A stretch of 64,000 nt of DNA from Hysterium pulicare CBS 123377 (Eukaryota; Ascomycota; Dothideomycetes; Hysteriales; Hysteriaceae), in assembly GCA_000467715.1 (NCBI GenBank), contig AJFK01000227.1, positions 120,183 through 184,182 of the forward strand, given 5' to 3'. A program made the translations under genes and the position numbers. Positions 55,253-64,000 of the stretch are shown here, in pieces; position 1 is the first letter of the stretch; each line of letters starts with the position of its first letter. Under the pieces are notes generated by a model. It was not told the DNA's origin. It worked only from the letters and a program-made list of their open reading frames with translations, and searched no databases.

Positions 55253-57016
55253 ATGTCCTCTTCCTCCCAATCTACTGGAATCTCCCCGGCTCTCTACACC
55301 GCTGCTATCACAAAGCACGGTCAGTTGCAGGCCGAGATAGACAACCTCAAGGGGCAACTGGAACAATTGCAGGCATCGCACGCTAAAGATAATGATGCCG
55401 CTGCTGAGAGGGTGGCTGAGCTGCGAAGCAAGCTGGAGAAGGCTGTGCTGGATCGAAATGCGGCTACCAGTGCAGAAAAGGTGACCCGAAGGGAATTTGC
55501 TGAGCTCAAAGAAAAGTATGCTCAGCTTCAATCGGCGTCGGAAGAGGAGAGGACCGATACAATTCGGTACAGTAGAGAGGTGGATCGTGTCAACGCCACG
55601 GTGTCAAGCAGTGAGAAGGAGATAAAACAACTCCGAGCCGAACTCCAGCAATCGAAAAGTGCTCTGGATAGTACTCGTGCCGAGTTGAATGAGTGTAAGA
55701 AGGAGCTAGTCAAGTCTCGGGAGGACAATTCAAACTTGATCGAGCTGCAAAAGAACAGCACTACCCGGGATATCGACTTCATGAGAGTGGTCCAACGCAA
55801 CCACGTCACTACTGTCGATGACTATAAGGCTGCGGCTGAAAAGGCCGAGGCTAAAGCCAAGGAGGCCAAGGAACGGTATGAACGTGCCGAGAAGCAGCGT
55901 GACGAGGACGTTCGAGATGCGAGACGAAGCCGAGACCAAGTCGTTGCCCACACTAAGCAATGGACGAGTACTATGGTCAATGAGAACATCGCTTTTTCTG
56001 ACCGCGTCGTTGAACAAGTCATAACGAACGCCTTCTCGTCGACAACTAGACTGGTCGGTCAAGCCAATGAGCAGCGTCAACTAGCTGTTCAGGCGTCAAT
56101 GCAAGACCAACGTTCGTGCCAAGATGCCGAAAATAGGCTCCAACAGGTGGAGGGGATGTATAACGAGCTCGCCAATGATTACCAGCAACTCGATGATCAG
56201 AATCGGCAACTGGCTTTGGAAAACGATGCCGAGAAGGGACAGAAAAGAAAGGTCCTCGCCAAGGCAGCGGCAATCGAAGAGCTGCACAATGATATGGTGA
56301 ACGGCTTCGTTAGGGCAGTCGAAGCCGCACAGCCCCCCAAACGTCGTCGAATTGAAGCTGCAGCCAACTCGCAGCAGACCGAGAGTGACTCCTCCGACAA
56401 CAATCAGGAGTCCGACCACATCAATGCCGACCTCCCTCCCGACTCTCCCAACCGAACCCCTGAACCTCGTCCTACCACTCCGCCCGTCTCCCCTCCCGCC
56501 AATAGACCCCAAGATCAATTGATCGGTCACAACCTTCTCGATGCCGCCCAAAATGACGAGAACCTCCAAGCCCTCGTCCAAAAAGCCCTAGATCATCCTA
56601 CGCGGGTCACAGCGTATAAAATCCTTGATGTTGACGGGCAGGTACATGACTCCTCGGCGCTCTCCGTTGAAATGCAAGCCAAAGTGCTTGAGACAATGCT
56701 AAACTGGAAAGATGGCTGGCGGAAGAATTTTGCTCACTCTCTTCATTGCGGTGATGGTTATTGGCGCAGTACCAGTTCACCAGTGCACTCTACCGGCGGA
56801 ATCAACGTCGTATGCGGTCATTGCTCTCAGAACCGGAAATGTTGTCTACGCCTGCGGAGTGGTGAAGTTGTATTACTGCCGCTCTGTGCAAGTGATCGAC
56901 AGGCATCGAATGGAGTGGGTGTTGATCAGCGTGGGTACTGGATTGTTGCTGATGGTCTCAAGCCTGTTCCTTCTAAAAAGGCGAAGGAGTATGGACATGC
57001 TCTTAGAGCTTCGTGA
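55253..57016 (+). CDS. coiled-coil protein 2 with C-terminal Cys-rich module
   Basis: An intron-free frame of 587 residues from ATG 55253 (MSSSSQSTGISPALYTAAIT); an in-frame ATG 30 bases upstream is less likely because the MSSS opening matches the leader gene at 48963. Residues about 20-370 are a nearly continuous coiled coil (Gln, Glu, Lys, Ala heptads). A basic cluster PKRRRIE (about 365) may be a nuclear signal, then a Pro-rich linker (SPNRTPEPRPTTPPVSPP). The last 120 residues contain C-x2-C-x5-CC (VCGHCSQNRKCCLRLRSGEV) followed by LLPLC. I have seen this arrangement, one or two Cys pairs then a small-residue turn and LLPL, at the ends of other fungal hypothetical proteins; metal binding is plausible. 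No enzymatic motif. Carries leader copy E. Confidence 0.78.
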   Translation: MSSSSQSTGISPALYTAAITKHGQLQAEIDNLKGQLEQLQASHAKDNDAAAERVAELRSKLEKAVLDRNAATSAEKVTRREFAELKEKYAQLQSASEEERTDTIRYSREVDRVNATVSSSEKEIKQLRAELQQSKSALDSTRAELNECKKELVKSREDNSNLIELQKNSTTRDIDFMRVVQRNHVTTVDDYKAAAEKAEAKAKEAKERYERAEKQRDEDVRDARRSRDQVVAHTKQWTSTMVNENIAFSDRVVEQVITNAFSSTTRLVGQANEQRQLAVQASMQDQRSCQDAENRLQQVEGMYNELANDYQQLDDQNRQLALENDAEKGQKRKVLAKAAAIEELHNDMVNGFVRAVEAAQPPKRRRIEAAANSQQTESDSSDNNQESDHINADLPPDSPNRTPEPRPTTPPVSPPANRPQDQLIGHNLLDAAQNDENLQALVQKALDHPTRVTAYKILDVDGQVHDSSALSVEMQAKVLETMLNWKDGWRKNFAHSLHCGDGYWRSTSSPVHSTGGINVVCGHCSQNRKCCLRLRSGEVVLLPLCASDRQASNGVGVDQRGYWIVADGLKPVPSKKAKEYGHALRAS

Positions 57017-57057
57017 TTTGCGTTTAGAATGTTGTTTTGCGGTTTTTTATTTTTTTT

Positions 57058-57232
57058 TGTTTCAAAAGTTTGTCATGCAAGGGTGGGATTTAAAAGCTTG
57101 TTGTTTCTTGTTGCTTCTTGTTGCTTCCTTTCTTTTTCGTTTTTGTTGTTGTTCCAGTATATTATTATCCAGGGGGGGGACTTAAAAGTATGTTGTTTCT
57201 GGGTGGGTTTCAAAAGTTTGTCATTTCGGGTA
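57058..57232 (+). repeat. interspersed direct repeats just 3' of gene 55253
   Basis: Four related stretches: TTTCAAAAGTTTGTCATG (57060-57077), GGGTGGGATTTAAAAGC then TTGTTGTTTCT (about 57080-57110), GGGGGACTTAAAAGTATG then TTGTTTCT (about 57174-57201) and GGGTGGGTTTCAAAAGTTTG (about 57201-57220). They lie within 220 bases of the stop codon, so probably in the 3' UTR. The purpose is unknown. Confidence 0.6.
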
Positions 57233-60200
57233 TCGTCAGTTTTAGTAGGTTCGGTTTATGTATAGGCAAGAGAATGCCTTTTCTATAGATGATGAAGATT
57301 GATTTCCACACTGACCGAAACCATACAATGACTGTGATATTGTCACAGCTCACTGCTTCCACCTTAATTGCATGAAGGTCCCTCGAAAACGCTGGCCCTC
57401 CGCGCCAAATCTGGAGACCCTTCCGGGGCTTGACTTTAAGACGAACACCAAAAGTTTCCCTAAACCCCCAGCCATCTAGCAGCGATAATTATATCCCTCT
57501 ATTTGTTGATATACATATGCCAAATTCTTCAGAATACTTACTTCCTAAAGCACAACTCTAGCAAGAATCCCGCGATCTCAAATTCCGCGCTCACCATTTT
57601 CGCTTCAACCAGCACAACTCCATCACCCAGAAGAAAAGCTCATCATCTTCACTTCAACTGCAGGAATACATCGCCTAGAAGGCATATTCATCATCTTCAA
57701 TTTAGCCGGCACAATTCTGGCGACTTGAAGGCAAACTCAACACCTTCACCTCAGCCGGCACCAGCCCAATGTCCATTGCGTGCAAGGCGACTCCAACTAA
57801 TTCTCCTACAAATACTGCGCCAAAACCACCATAAATAAGTACCTGGCTCGACCTTCCACGTCTACAACAACAGACACCAGCTCCGCAGGCCGGAAAGGCC
57901 TGCACAGCAGCTGTGGGCGCGTACTGGAATAACGAGAAGGGCATCGTCTTCTAGCCCACTCCAATCAACGCCAATCCTGTCCAGAAGCGACAAGCTTCAG
58001 CATCACTATGTTTGCTTGCTCGGAGTGGTCCAATTAGAAATCACCACAATGACACAAAATGTGGAATCAGACACTAAGCATTTGCTATAACGAAGCTACC
58101 GTAGGTTATCTCACCAACCCCACATTAAGTCTTCCATTCACTAATTCACACCATAAATGTCAGCATCCAGCATCAGAATCAATCTCTACAAAACCCTAGG
58201 CAGCTCCATGACCTCTGGCTTCAAAAAAAGAAAAGAAAAACGTTGTGTTCAAGATACTGCGACCGCACAACGCCCGTCGCCAAGCTACATCTCGAGGTCA
58301 AGCCAGACATCCGAACTCATCCAGCTGAACTCCACAAGGTTTCTTTTCAGCTCAACTCCCCCTGTAAGCTTGGACTCTACGTGATAGATATGAGCATGCG
58401 ACAAATTCGCCACGGGAACCCAGGCAATTCTCCCACTTGAGCTGTCCTTATCAACTGGAGTCTGCGGCAAGTAGCAATCAAAAGTACTCGAGCCCTGAAA
58501 TCGGCCACGTACGAAATGCAAACATCCGAGCCCACCCATTGCTGTCGCAGCTGAAGATCCACTCAACGATTCAATCGACCTTGCAAAGTAGCGATCATGA
58601 TGCTAGGCCTATGAGACGATCCTTTGCGGACGAACCTTCGTATGCTTCAAGAACTAAAATAATGCTCCATGTTCCTCGACGGCCTGCGCCACCCGCCGAT
58701 TCTCTATAGGAATTGAGCGCTGCATGCCTGAAGTGAAAGGGAGCATACTCGAACCTTAGCCTTGACCTATGCGTTATATTGGGTGGCCATTGGTGCCAGG
58801 CAAAGCTCAACCTACATGCTCAATTCAATCTCCAGGATGTCGGTAACTACATGAAATCTAGCGGTAGCAAGGCGTCACAGTCAACATCGCAGGGAGTTTA
58901 CTATCCATCACAAGCTGCAAACTCTTCAGGATAGCCAGCTAGAAACCCGGTCGCTACTGATAAAAGAGAGCTTTTGAAGAGATGTAGTAGGTGCGATCAA
59001 CGGCTCGTTCTTCTAGTACCTATGGAGAAGTCACGCTCGTGATGCTCCAAACGACAAACGGTTGTTCCGCGCTGCAAACCCCACTAATAAACACATTCAC
59101 CAATCTGTGCATGACATCCCCCACCAACGAATGGAGATGCCTGAAGTCGCAGAAGAACGAATCAAGAACTCATGTGGTCTACCTCGGCAGTTTTATCCAC
59201 GCAATTTCCTTCAAATAGCAACGCAGGCCCCAACCAACTAACCCGGCGGTAAACTAATGACGAACGCCCTCCTCACCCTTCGGACAACAACCGATGCATC
59301 GAGGAATGAGAGAAAGACGTAGAGATCAAACTCGTGCTCGAGGTATACCTCTCAATCAGCATTTGTGCTTCAGAAATAGTATCAATGCAGTGTCCCGAGG
59401 TAGAGTTAACTCCGACCAAGGTACTTCTCACACCAACCGTCCGCTCCAGCAACTTTATCATCATAATGTCCGTCGCATAATATTTCTTACGCTAATGAGA
59501 TTGGACACCATGTTTTCAGAAGGTTAGACAACAGTCCATGCATCGGTTCACTCTGACAACGTCATCGACGCGATATTCTTCGGGCAGCATCTTTTGCACC
59601 CCACTGTCTCATCACCACTCTAACCACCCCACCCTCATATTCGTGAAAAACAGGATGAGAGCATGCTTCCGAAAGGCTAACGGCAGAAGAAAAGAAGGAA
59701 ATCAAGCATCGACCGATGAGTTGTATCCAGCGCCAAACGGGTGGCAACAAGGCAACAATTGGGATATCAGAGCAAGAACTCCAAGACAAGTTTGTTGAAC
59801 CCCCCTAAGATTAATGCGCAGGCTGGCGGTCTAATTAGTCATTCTTTGAAGATCGAGGTTGTGCAAATACGTCGGACGGAGACTCCATTCAGATGCTTCC
59901 TCCATCGTAACGTCTTTGCTGCACTGTCTTCGACTGATCCCGTCCCATCTGAGGTCAACGCATAGGAAATGGGGAACCAGTTGTCGTGTTGCGGATGGCG
60001 AGACTTCGTGGTACCTTTCGTGGTTGAGACGCGATGAGATCAGGCAGAAGCTGGTGAAGGAAGATAGGGAGCCCAAGCCCTTTCGATATTCGAACAGAAG
60101 ACGCTTCTGAACAACTAAGCGAGTTGTCTTGTTTATCACGAACATCGGTGTCATGGCACTGGTTGTGAATGAGTATTTCGGGATTTTACGGTGGCTGTGC

Positions 60201-60890
60201 ATGAGTGCACGGAAATGCAGCATAACCCATATGTAAGGGTTTCGATTAACGCCATGAAGCGCGAAACGTTCGTCGTCCAGAGCTAAAGAGGCCCTCGGCC
60301 GGATAGTGGGTATGTTTATCAGTCCTGAGCACCTGTCTCCATTGAGAGATTATCGAGTTCAATCCAGGAGGTTGCAGAAATCGAGTCGTAAAATCCCTCA
60401 TCAAGCACGTTCTCGTTCGAGTCTACGGAGTGTCTTCGAGTGATATGGGTAGATACGAAAGAAACTTGCAGCCAGGGCGGCGCGATAGGGTCTGATGGAC
60501 GACGAAAACCTCAAATTCCAGGGAGTCAGTTCTTTCCCGGCATGTCCCAGCGCTCGCAGCGAGAGGCCCGTATCATTAACGACGCTTGACACGAACCCCA
60601 GAAGCATTTGGACCTTCCGCTTACCAGCTTCACATTTTTTCCCTTGTACAAGTCCCGCATTGACACTTTTTCCAGTGCCTCGTCCAAGCAGGCGAAGCAA
60701 TTATTGCCGACATCAACGCGGGGTCTCAGAAAGCCCGTCGTAAATTGTTGGAGAAGCCTGGGTAATAATGAGGTAGGTTTCATCATCAGCTCCTTGGACA
60801 CGGAGGAGCACTAAAAGGCTGTCGTATCAGTTCCACTCAAGCCACTCTTCAGTAGCCTGATCTTGGGTCCAGTCTCGATGTTCAATAACT
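57233..60890. other. long gene-poor region
   Basis: About 3.6 kb with only short frames. The least noise-like are minus-strand 58285-58566 (RIAWVPVANLSHAHIYHVES) and minus-strand 60401-60801, where CFACLDEALEKVSMRD and neighbouring frames look protein-like. I could not join any into a gene. The 48-bp tandem repeat at 57.6 kb lies inside it. Confidence 0.4.
57603..57765 (+). repeat. 48/49-bp minisatellite, about 3.4 units
   Basis: Units start at 57603, 57652, 57700 and 57749 (the last partial). Each begins with a CTTCAAC/TTTAGCC/CTCAGCC variant, carries AG(A/C)A(A/G)-like and AGAAGGCA-like middles, and the first three end in TCATCATCTTCA or AACACCTTCA. Unit lengths are 49, 48 and 49 bases. 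The copies differ at many positions, so the array is old. Confidence 0.7.
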
Positions 60891-60990
60891 CAGCTCAAGC
60901 TTCAGGGAGCTTCGTCGGTCTACGCACGCGGACGAAAGAGAACCTAAATGACGCCTCATCAGCTCTCCCCAAGCCAATTCCCAGAGGTCT
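60891..60990 (+). pseudogene. short relic of coiled-coil family 1
   Basis: The stretch GAGCTTCGTCGGTCTACGCA, then GCGGACGAAAGAGAACC and AGCTCTCCCCAAGCCAATTC, aligns with 61590-61670 of the next relic (GAGCTTCGTCGGCCTATGCA, GCAGACGAAAGAGATCA, AGCTCTCCCCAAGTCAATAT). The reading frame is broken by substitutions and small indels. It is the second of two copies about 0.7 kb apart. Confidence 0.65.
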
Positions 60991-61171
60991 GGTATGGAGT
61001 CGGGCTACAATTCTCACTACTTCCTCCTTAAGAAGTGTCATGTTTGACTATACAAGTGGGTAGGTCCTGTGGCACATGCTATTTTCCGAACGCTCTTCAT
61101 GATGGCAACTGGCTTTTAAGCCATGTACGGAATCCAAGCTGGCTTCGTATACCGGGACAAAAGACGGTGGT

Positions 61172-61771
61172 GTGCGCAGACCAATCCCTTCGCCCTCTCT
61201 GAACCATATCCTCGAACGTGAGAGGCGAGAGTTGCTCGACCAGATGATCACAGATCTCATCCGAAACCCTCCCAATGCCGCTGCTCACAATCTCGAATTC
61301 GAAGCGGAATGGCATAGTCTCACTGCCAGGTTCGTCGAGCAGCTCAAATGCACGGCTGCTAGTCAAGGCGCAATTGAGGATGTAGCATTGCGAACTGTCA
61401 CAACAAGTTTCGTAACGCTAGTGAAGGACTACCGGATGCTGCAAGGTTCAGTAAAGGTGTTGCAGAAGTTGAGCCATGACACCTCTTATCAACTAAAGCT
61501 CGAGCTCGAGGCAAGAGAGAAACAGCACAAAGAGGCACTCGCGGCTAAAGACCAGGAAATCCACGATTTACAGTGCCAGCTCCAAGAGCTTCGTCGGCCT
61601 ATGCATGCAGACGAAAGAGATCATAAGCGCCGCCGCACGAGCTCTCCCCAAGTCAATATCCACAAGGCTGATCTTGAGTTGCGCTCCAACTTCCAAGAAG
61701 CTCTCACTGTCACCTCTCAACCGCTCTTACCAACCCTGACTGCTCTCAGTCTGTCTCTTCCACACCAATGA
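61172..61771 (+). pseudogene. truncated paralogue of coiled-coil protein 1
   Basis: An open frame of 199 codons. From about codon 15 it parallels residues 74-230 of the protein at 45016: ERERRELLDQMITDLIRNPP, NAAAHNLEFEAEWHSLTARF, then LVKDYRMLQGSVKVLQKLSH and KDQEIHDLQCQLQELRRP. The first 90 residues and the C-terminal 320 residues of the full protein are missing, and no leader core is present upstream. It ends in a short unrelated tail (LPTLTALSLSLPHQ). It may still be transcribed, but I read it as a fragment left by partial duplication. Confidence 0.7.
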
Positions 61772-61960
61772 ACTACAAGAGCAATTGCTGATCGGTCAAA
61801 TCTCCTCAATGCCTCTAGCCCTCATTTTGATTCGCTAATGCTGGCGTCGGCTGGCTCTACATACCGACTAAAGAGAATCAACTATCGCGGAACCCATCCT
61901 GCTCAAGCACATTTCCACAACTTTGGTATCCAGTCAGCCTCACCCTCCATGCCCAATGGC

Positions 61961-62400
61961 TTATGAAAAAAAGTAACAGTCCCCCAGATTCTCCTTGATG
62001 TTCCCGTTAATGACGATGCGTACAGATGAAAAATACCCAAAACGCCCCTGTTTGGTCTTCCCCAATTCCGAGTCCTCCACGCCGACTGGCAGATTTGGAA
62101 AGATCGCTGTCGGCTTGCCTGCTTTGCCCTTGACCTTTGCGTCGGCGGCTGTTTCATCGGTCTTCTGCTTCTTCTCAGCAGCTTCTTCGGTCACGGCTTC
62201 TCCGGTGCCATTTTCTGCGGCGGCTGGTTCATCCGCCTTCCGCTTGTCGCCTGTCTCAGCCTCGGCGGCCTCCGCTTCTTCGGGTTTCTTCTCCTCGGAG
62301 CTTGCAGCAACGCCGTTCTTCTCTGGCTCCTCCTTTTTCTCTTCCTCTTTCTTTTCGGGCTCAGCTTCCTTTTCATCTGCGCCATTGGTTTTCTCTTCAC
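61961..62400 (-). pseudogene. Lys/Glu/Ala-rich coding relic
   Basis: Minus-strand frame with EEKTNGADEKEAEPEKKEEE, GDKRKADEPAAAENGTGEAV and EKKQKTDETAADAKVKGKAG. Codon choice is typical coding DNA (GAG, AAG, GCC). Such acidic-basic tails occur at the ends of several fungal nuclear proteins; I cannot name the parent. The frame has no proper start: its 5' end runs into the 67-bp repeat array on the opposite strand, and its 3' end reads into unrelated DNA. Probably a moved or broken gene end. Confidence 0.45.
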
Positions 62401-62605
62401 TTCGACATCGTATCCGCCTTGTAACAACACCTCCGAGAAGATCACAGGCTGATTCCTGTGACATCAATTCGACACCGTGTCTACCTTGAAACAACACCCC
62501 CGAGAAGATCACACGCTGATTCCCAATAACATCAATTCAACACCGTGTCAGCCTGGAAACAACACCTCCGAGAAGATCACACGTTGGTCCCTTGTGACGT
62601 GGAGT
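62401..62605 (+). repeat. 67/68-bp tandem repeat, three units, derived from C2H2 finger coding DNA
   Basis: Units start at 62401, 62468 and 62536 with TTCGACATCGTATCCGC, TTCGACACCGTGTCTAC and TTCAACACCGTGTCAGC. Each encodes a version of VSALKQHLREDHTLIP in its own frame: the first has an in-frame stop, the second has Pro for Leu, the third is intact (SAWKQHLREDHTLVPCD). Unit lengths of 67 and 68 are not multiples of three, so the copies are out of frame with each other. Confidence 0.75.
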
Positions 62606-62990
62606 CTTGCGTATTCGCATCTAGGACAGAAGCGGGTTTGAAAGTGCACAAAATCGATGATCATGGCGTTGGAGGAAAGCCTATTGACCTCAATCAGCGA
62701 GGCATGCGTCGCCAGAATCCAGCCCAGTGCCTCAACAGAGTATGTTACATACTACGGCTTCAACGCCAACTCAGGGTCGAAAGCGGAGGGCAAGAGCTGA
62801 ATCTACATCCAGAGTACCGTCCGGTACACAGGCTCCTCCTCCGCCCATGGCATACCCAATAATGCCGCCGCAAGGATTTCTTCCACCCCCGGGCCTCGAC
62901 GACGAGCAAGCGAACGTGGTAAGCAAAGCCATGACGCGTTTGAAGCTTGCCGACCGTTCATCGACCCCTCAGGCTACGTGTCCTACCTAG
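62536..62990 (+). pseudogene. decayed C2H2 zinc-finger gene
   Basis: The third repeat unit continues as PCDVESCVFASRTEAGLKVH and KIDDHG, i.e. C-x4-C-x11-12-H-x4-H spacing of a fungal C2H2-like finger. About 40 codons later the protein-like signal moves to another frame (GRKRRARAESTSRVPSGTQA, PPPPMAYPIMPPQGFLPPPG, LDDEQANVVSKAMTRLKLAD) and ends at 62990. A basic region followed by a Pro-rich and a helical segment is a sensible protein end. A frameshift or unrecognised intron lies around 62700-62770. Confidence 0.5.
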
Positions 62991-63324
62991 GCAACCAAGG
63001 GAGTCGGGTACCTGTCTTCAAACAGTACGCCAGACCCGAGGCAAACGGGCGGATACAGGGTCGGGGCTGGGTTACCCATATTCAAGTTTCATTGACATGT
63101 GCATGTTCCAATCACGAATGTTATAGATATCATTAGAAATAGACACATGTAAAACAGCAGACTGATTCATCGTAACTCTCTCTCGTCTAATGGGAATGTG
63201 CAAATAAAGTGTACAACGCCAATCAACCCGAAATTAAATCCACAGCGCTTGATCCAATCCTTTCCCTTGTAGTTTCGTCTCGCTTAGACTTCACATTCCA
63301 TCGGACTTCTGCTGCTTACCAACG
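62991..63324. other. intergenic, no supported gene
   Basis: AT-rich stretch between relics. No coding signal or repeat noticed. Confidence 0.45.
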
Positions 63325-63912
63325 GTGAACGACTCAGAAGTGGAGCGCGAGGAGAAAGACGCTTCATCAGTGATTGAACCATCTGTCCACGCGAAGAAGA
63401 AGTTGAAGGCCTTTCAATTCATTGAGGGGGCGCCGACGGTAAACGACTCGAAAAGAGAGGGCGAGGACAAGGAAAACCAACCATTCAAGGCTACGATGAA
63501 TGAGACGCCGAAGACACAAATGCCTCAAAGCGATGGCGGAGGCGTAGAGGAAAACCTGGCCGCAACACACGAGTTCGTTCACTCCAAGACATTCACCATC
63601 AACTCTAGCAACATGACTTTCTTTGCCAACTTGGTGGGAAACTTGGATGACGCCTATCATGTCTCTACAAGAACAGCTATACTGGCGCAGTGCACAGTCT
63701 CCGAACAGCTCCAATCCTACCACGACTCCAGCTCCGCGCAGAAAGAAGCGCACGAGAAGTTCCTCCCCAATTGGCCCGTCACAGATGCTCCCTCTCCGCC
63801 TCATCGCCCTCTGCATCCTCCTCTTCCACCTCCTCTTCCACCTCTTCCCCGGACATGCTCTGGCATCTTGAGCGGGTCTATGAAATGTCCGGCGTTGGGT
63901 CCAGGCCCATGA
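63325..63912 (+). CDS. uncertain ORF at the window edge
   Basis: Open frame of 195 codons whose first in-frame codon near 63325 is not ATG. It contains two related peptides, TVNDSEVEREEKDAS at the start and TVNDSKREGEDKENQ about 40 codons later, pointing to an internal duplication. A middle part (TFTINSSNMTFFANLVGNLD) is followed by a Pro-rich end (HPPLPPPLPPLPRTCSG). It may be an exon of a gene running out of the window or another relic. Family not recognised. Confidence 0.3.
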   Translation: MNDSEVEREEKDASSVIEPSVHAKKKLKAFQFIEGAPTVNDSKREGEDKENQPFKATMNETPKTQMPQSDGGGVEENLAATHEFVHSKTFTINSSNMTFFANLVGNLDDAYHVSTRTAILAQCTVSEQLQSYHDSSSAQKEAHEKFLPNWPVTDAPSPPHRPLHPPLPPPLPPLPRTCSGILSGSMKCPALGPGP

Positions 63913-63997
63913 ACTGGCAGGCGTTAGGTACGGTCTGGCATCTTGGAGTGATGGCGCTCTTCCTCCTCCACACAGGGACATGCTCTGGCATCTTGAG
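63851..63997 (+). repeat. direct repeat at the right edge
   Basis: A 22-base sequence (GGACATGCTCTGG then CATCTTGAG) occurs at 63851-63872 and exactly again at 63976-63997, 125 bases apart. A related form (GTCTGGCATCTTGGAG) lies between them at about 63931. Probably the start of a tandem array that continues beyond the window. Confidence 0.75.
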
Positions 63998-64000
63998 AAG

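Noticed and set aside
57603-57765. Tandem repeat as a CRISPR array
   Set aside because: Contiguous diverged units without constant repeats and unique spacers; the genome is eukaryotic.
58285-58566. Minus-strand frame with RIAWVPVANLSHAHIYHVES
   Set aside because: Protein-like in parts, but no start, splice partner or family could be supported.

Overview
The window looks like nuclear DNA of a filamentous ascomycete (Pezizomycotina; a Leotiomycetes-like fungus is my guess, not shown). Reasons: short GT-AG introns of about 50-115 bp with CTAAC/CTGAC-like branch sites, widely spaced monocistronic genes on both strands, and typical fungal families (GH35 beta-galactosidase, subtilase, Zn(II)2Cys6 factor, NACHT STAND protein, AAA/DUF7025 ATPase, BTB-like proteins). 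I see no tRNA, rRNA, CRISPR array or intact transposon.

Layout. 1.2-4.4 kb: secreted GH35 beta-galactosidase (-). 5.3-8.0 kb: an intact cellular reverse-transcriptase gene of the rvt class. 8.0-8.8 kb: a histidine phosphatase gene without its first exon. 9.2-16.2 kb: a divergent pair, an AAA ATPase (-) and a NACHT STAND protein (+) with an apparent frameshift. 16.3-20.3 kb: decayed coding DNA. 20.3-21.8 kb: proteinase-K-type subtilase with five introns. 22.2-27.8 kb: a probable tyrosine-catabolism block: Aro80-like Zn2Cys6 regulator, 4-hydroxyphenylpyruvate dioxygenase (HPPD) and a TTC36-like TPR protein divergent from HPPD. 28.9-41.1 kb: an SF1 (UPF1-like) helicase, a THEM6-like thioesterase, a U-box-like protein ending in a CaaX box, and a 1308-residue PARP-domain protein. 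41.7-57.0 kb: BTB-like genes, two coiled-coil proteins and two proteins of unknown family. 57-64 kb: mostly gene relics and minisatellites.

The most unusual signal is a shared 5' leader. Five genes with unrelated products (starting at 28860, 45016, 48963 on the minus strand, 49742 and 55253) carry the same 24-base core 113-297 bases upstream of their start codon. It is CAGGCCCTATT followed directly by the inverted repeat GCAGG-TGN-CCTGC; only the N in the loop varies. A weaker homologous block of roughly 100 bases lies just upstream of it in four of the five. Three of these proteins begin MPP(K/R), two begin MSSS. This suggests a dispersed gene set under one common DNA- or RNA-level control element, or a recurrently captured leader. 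I know of no description of it.

Coordinates of spliced genes were worked out by hand from reading frame and splice consensus; no database search was possible, so family names rest on motifs I recognise.
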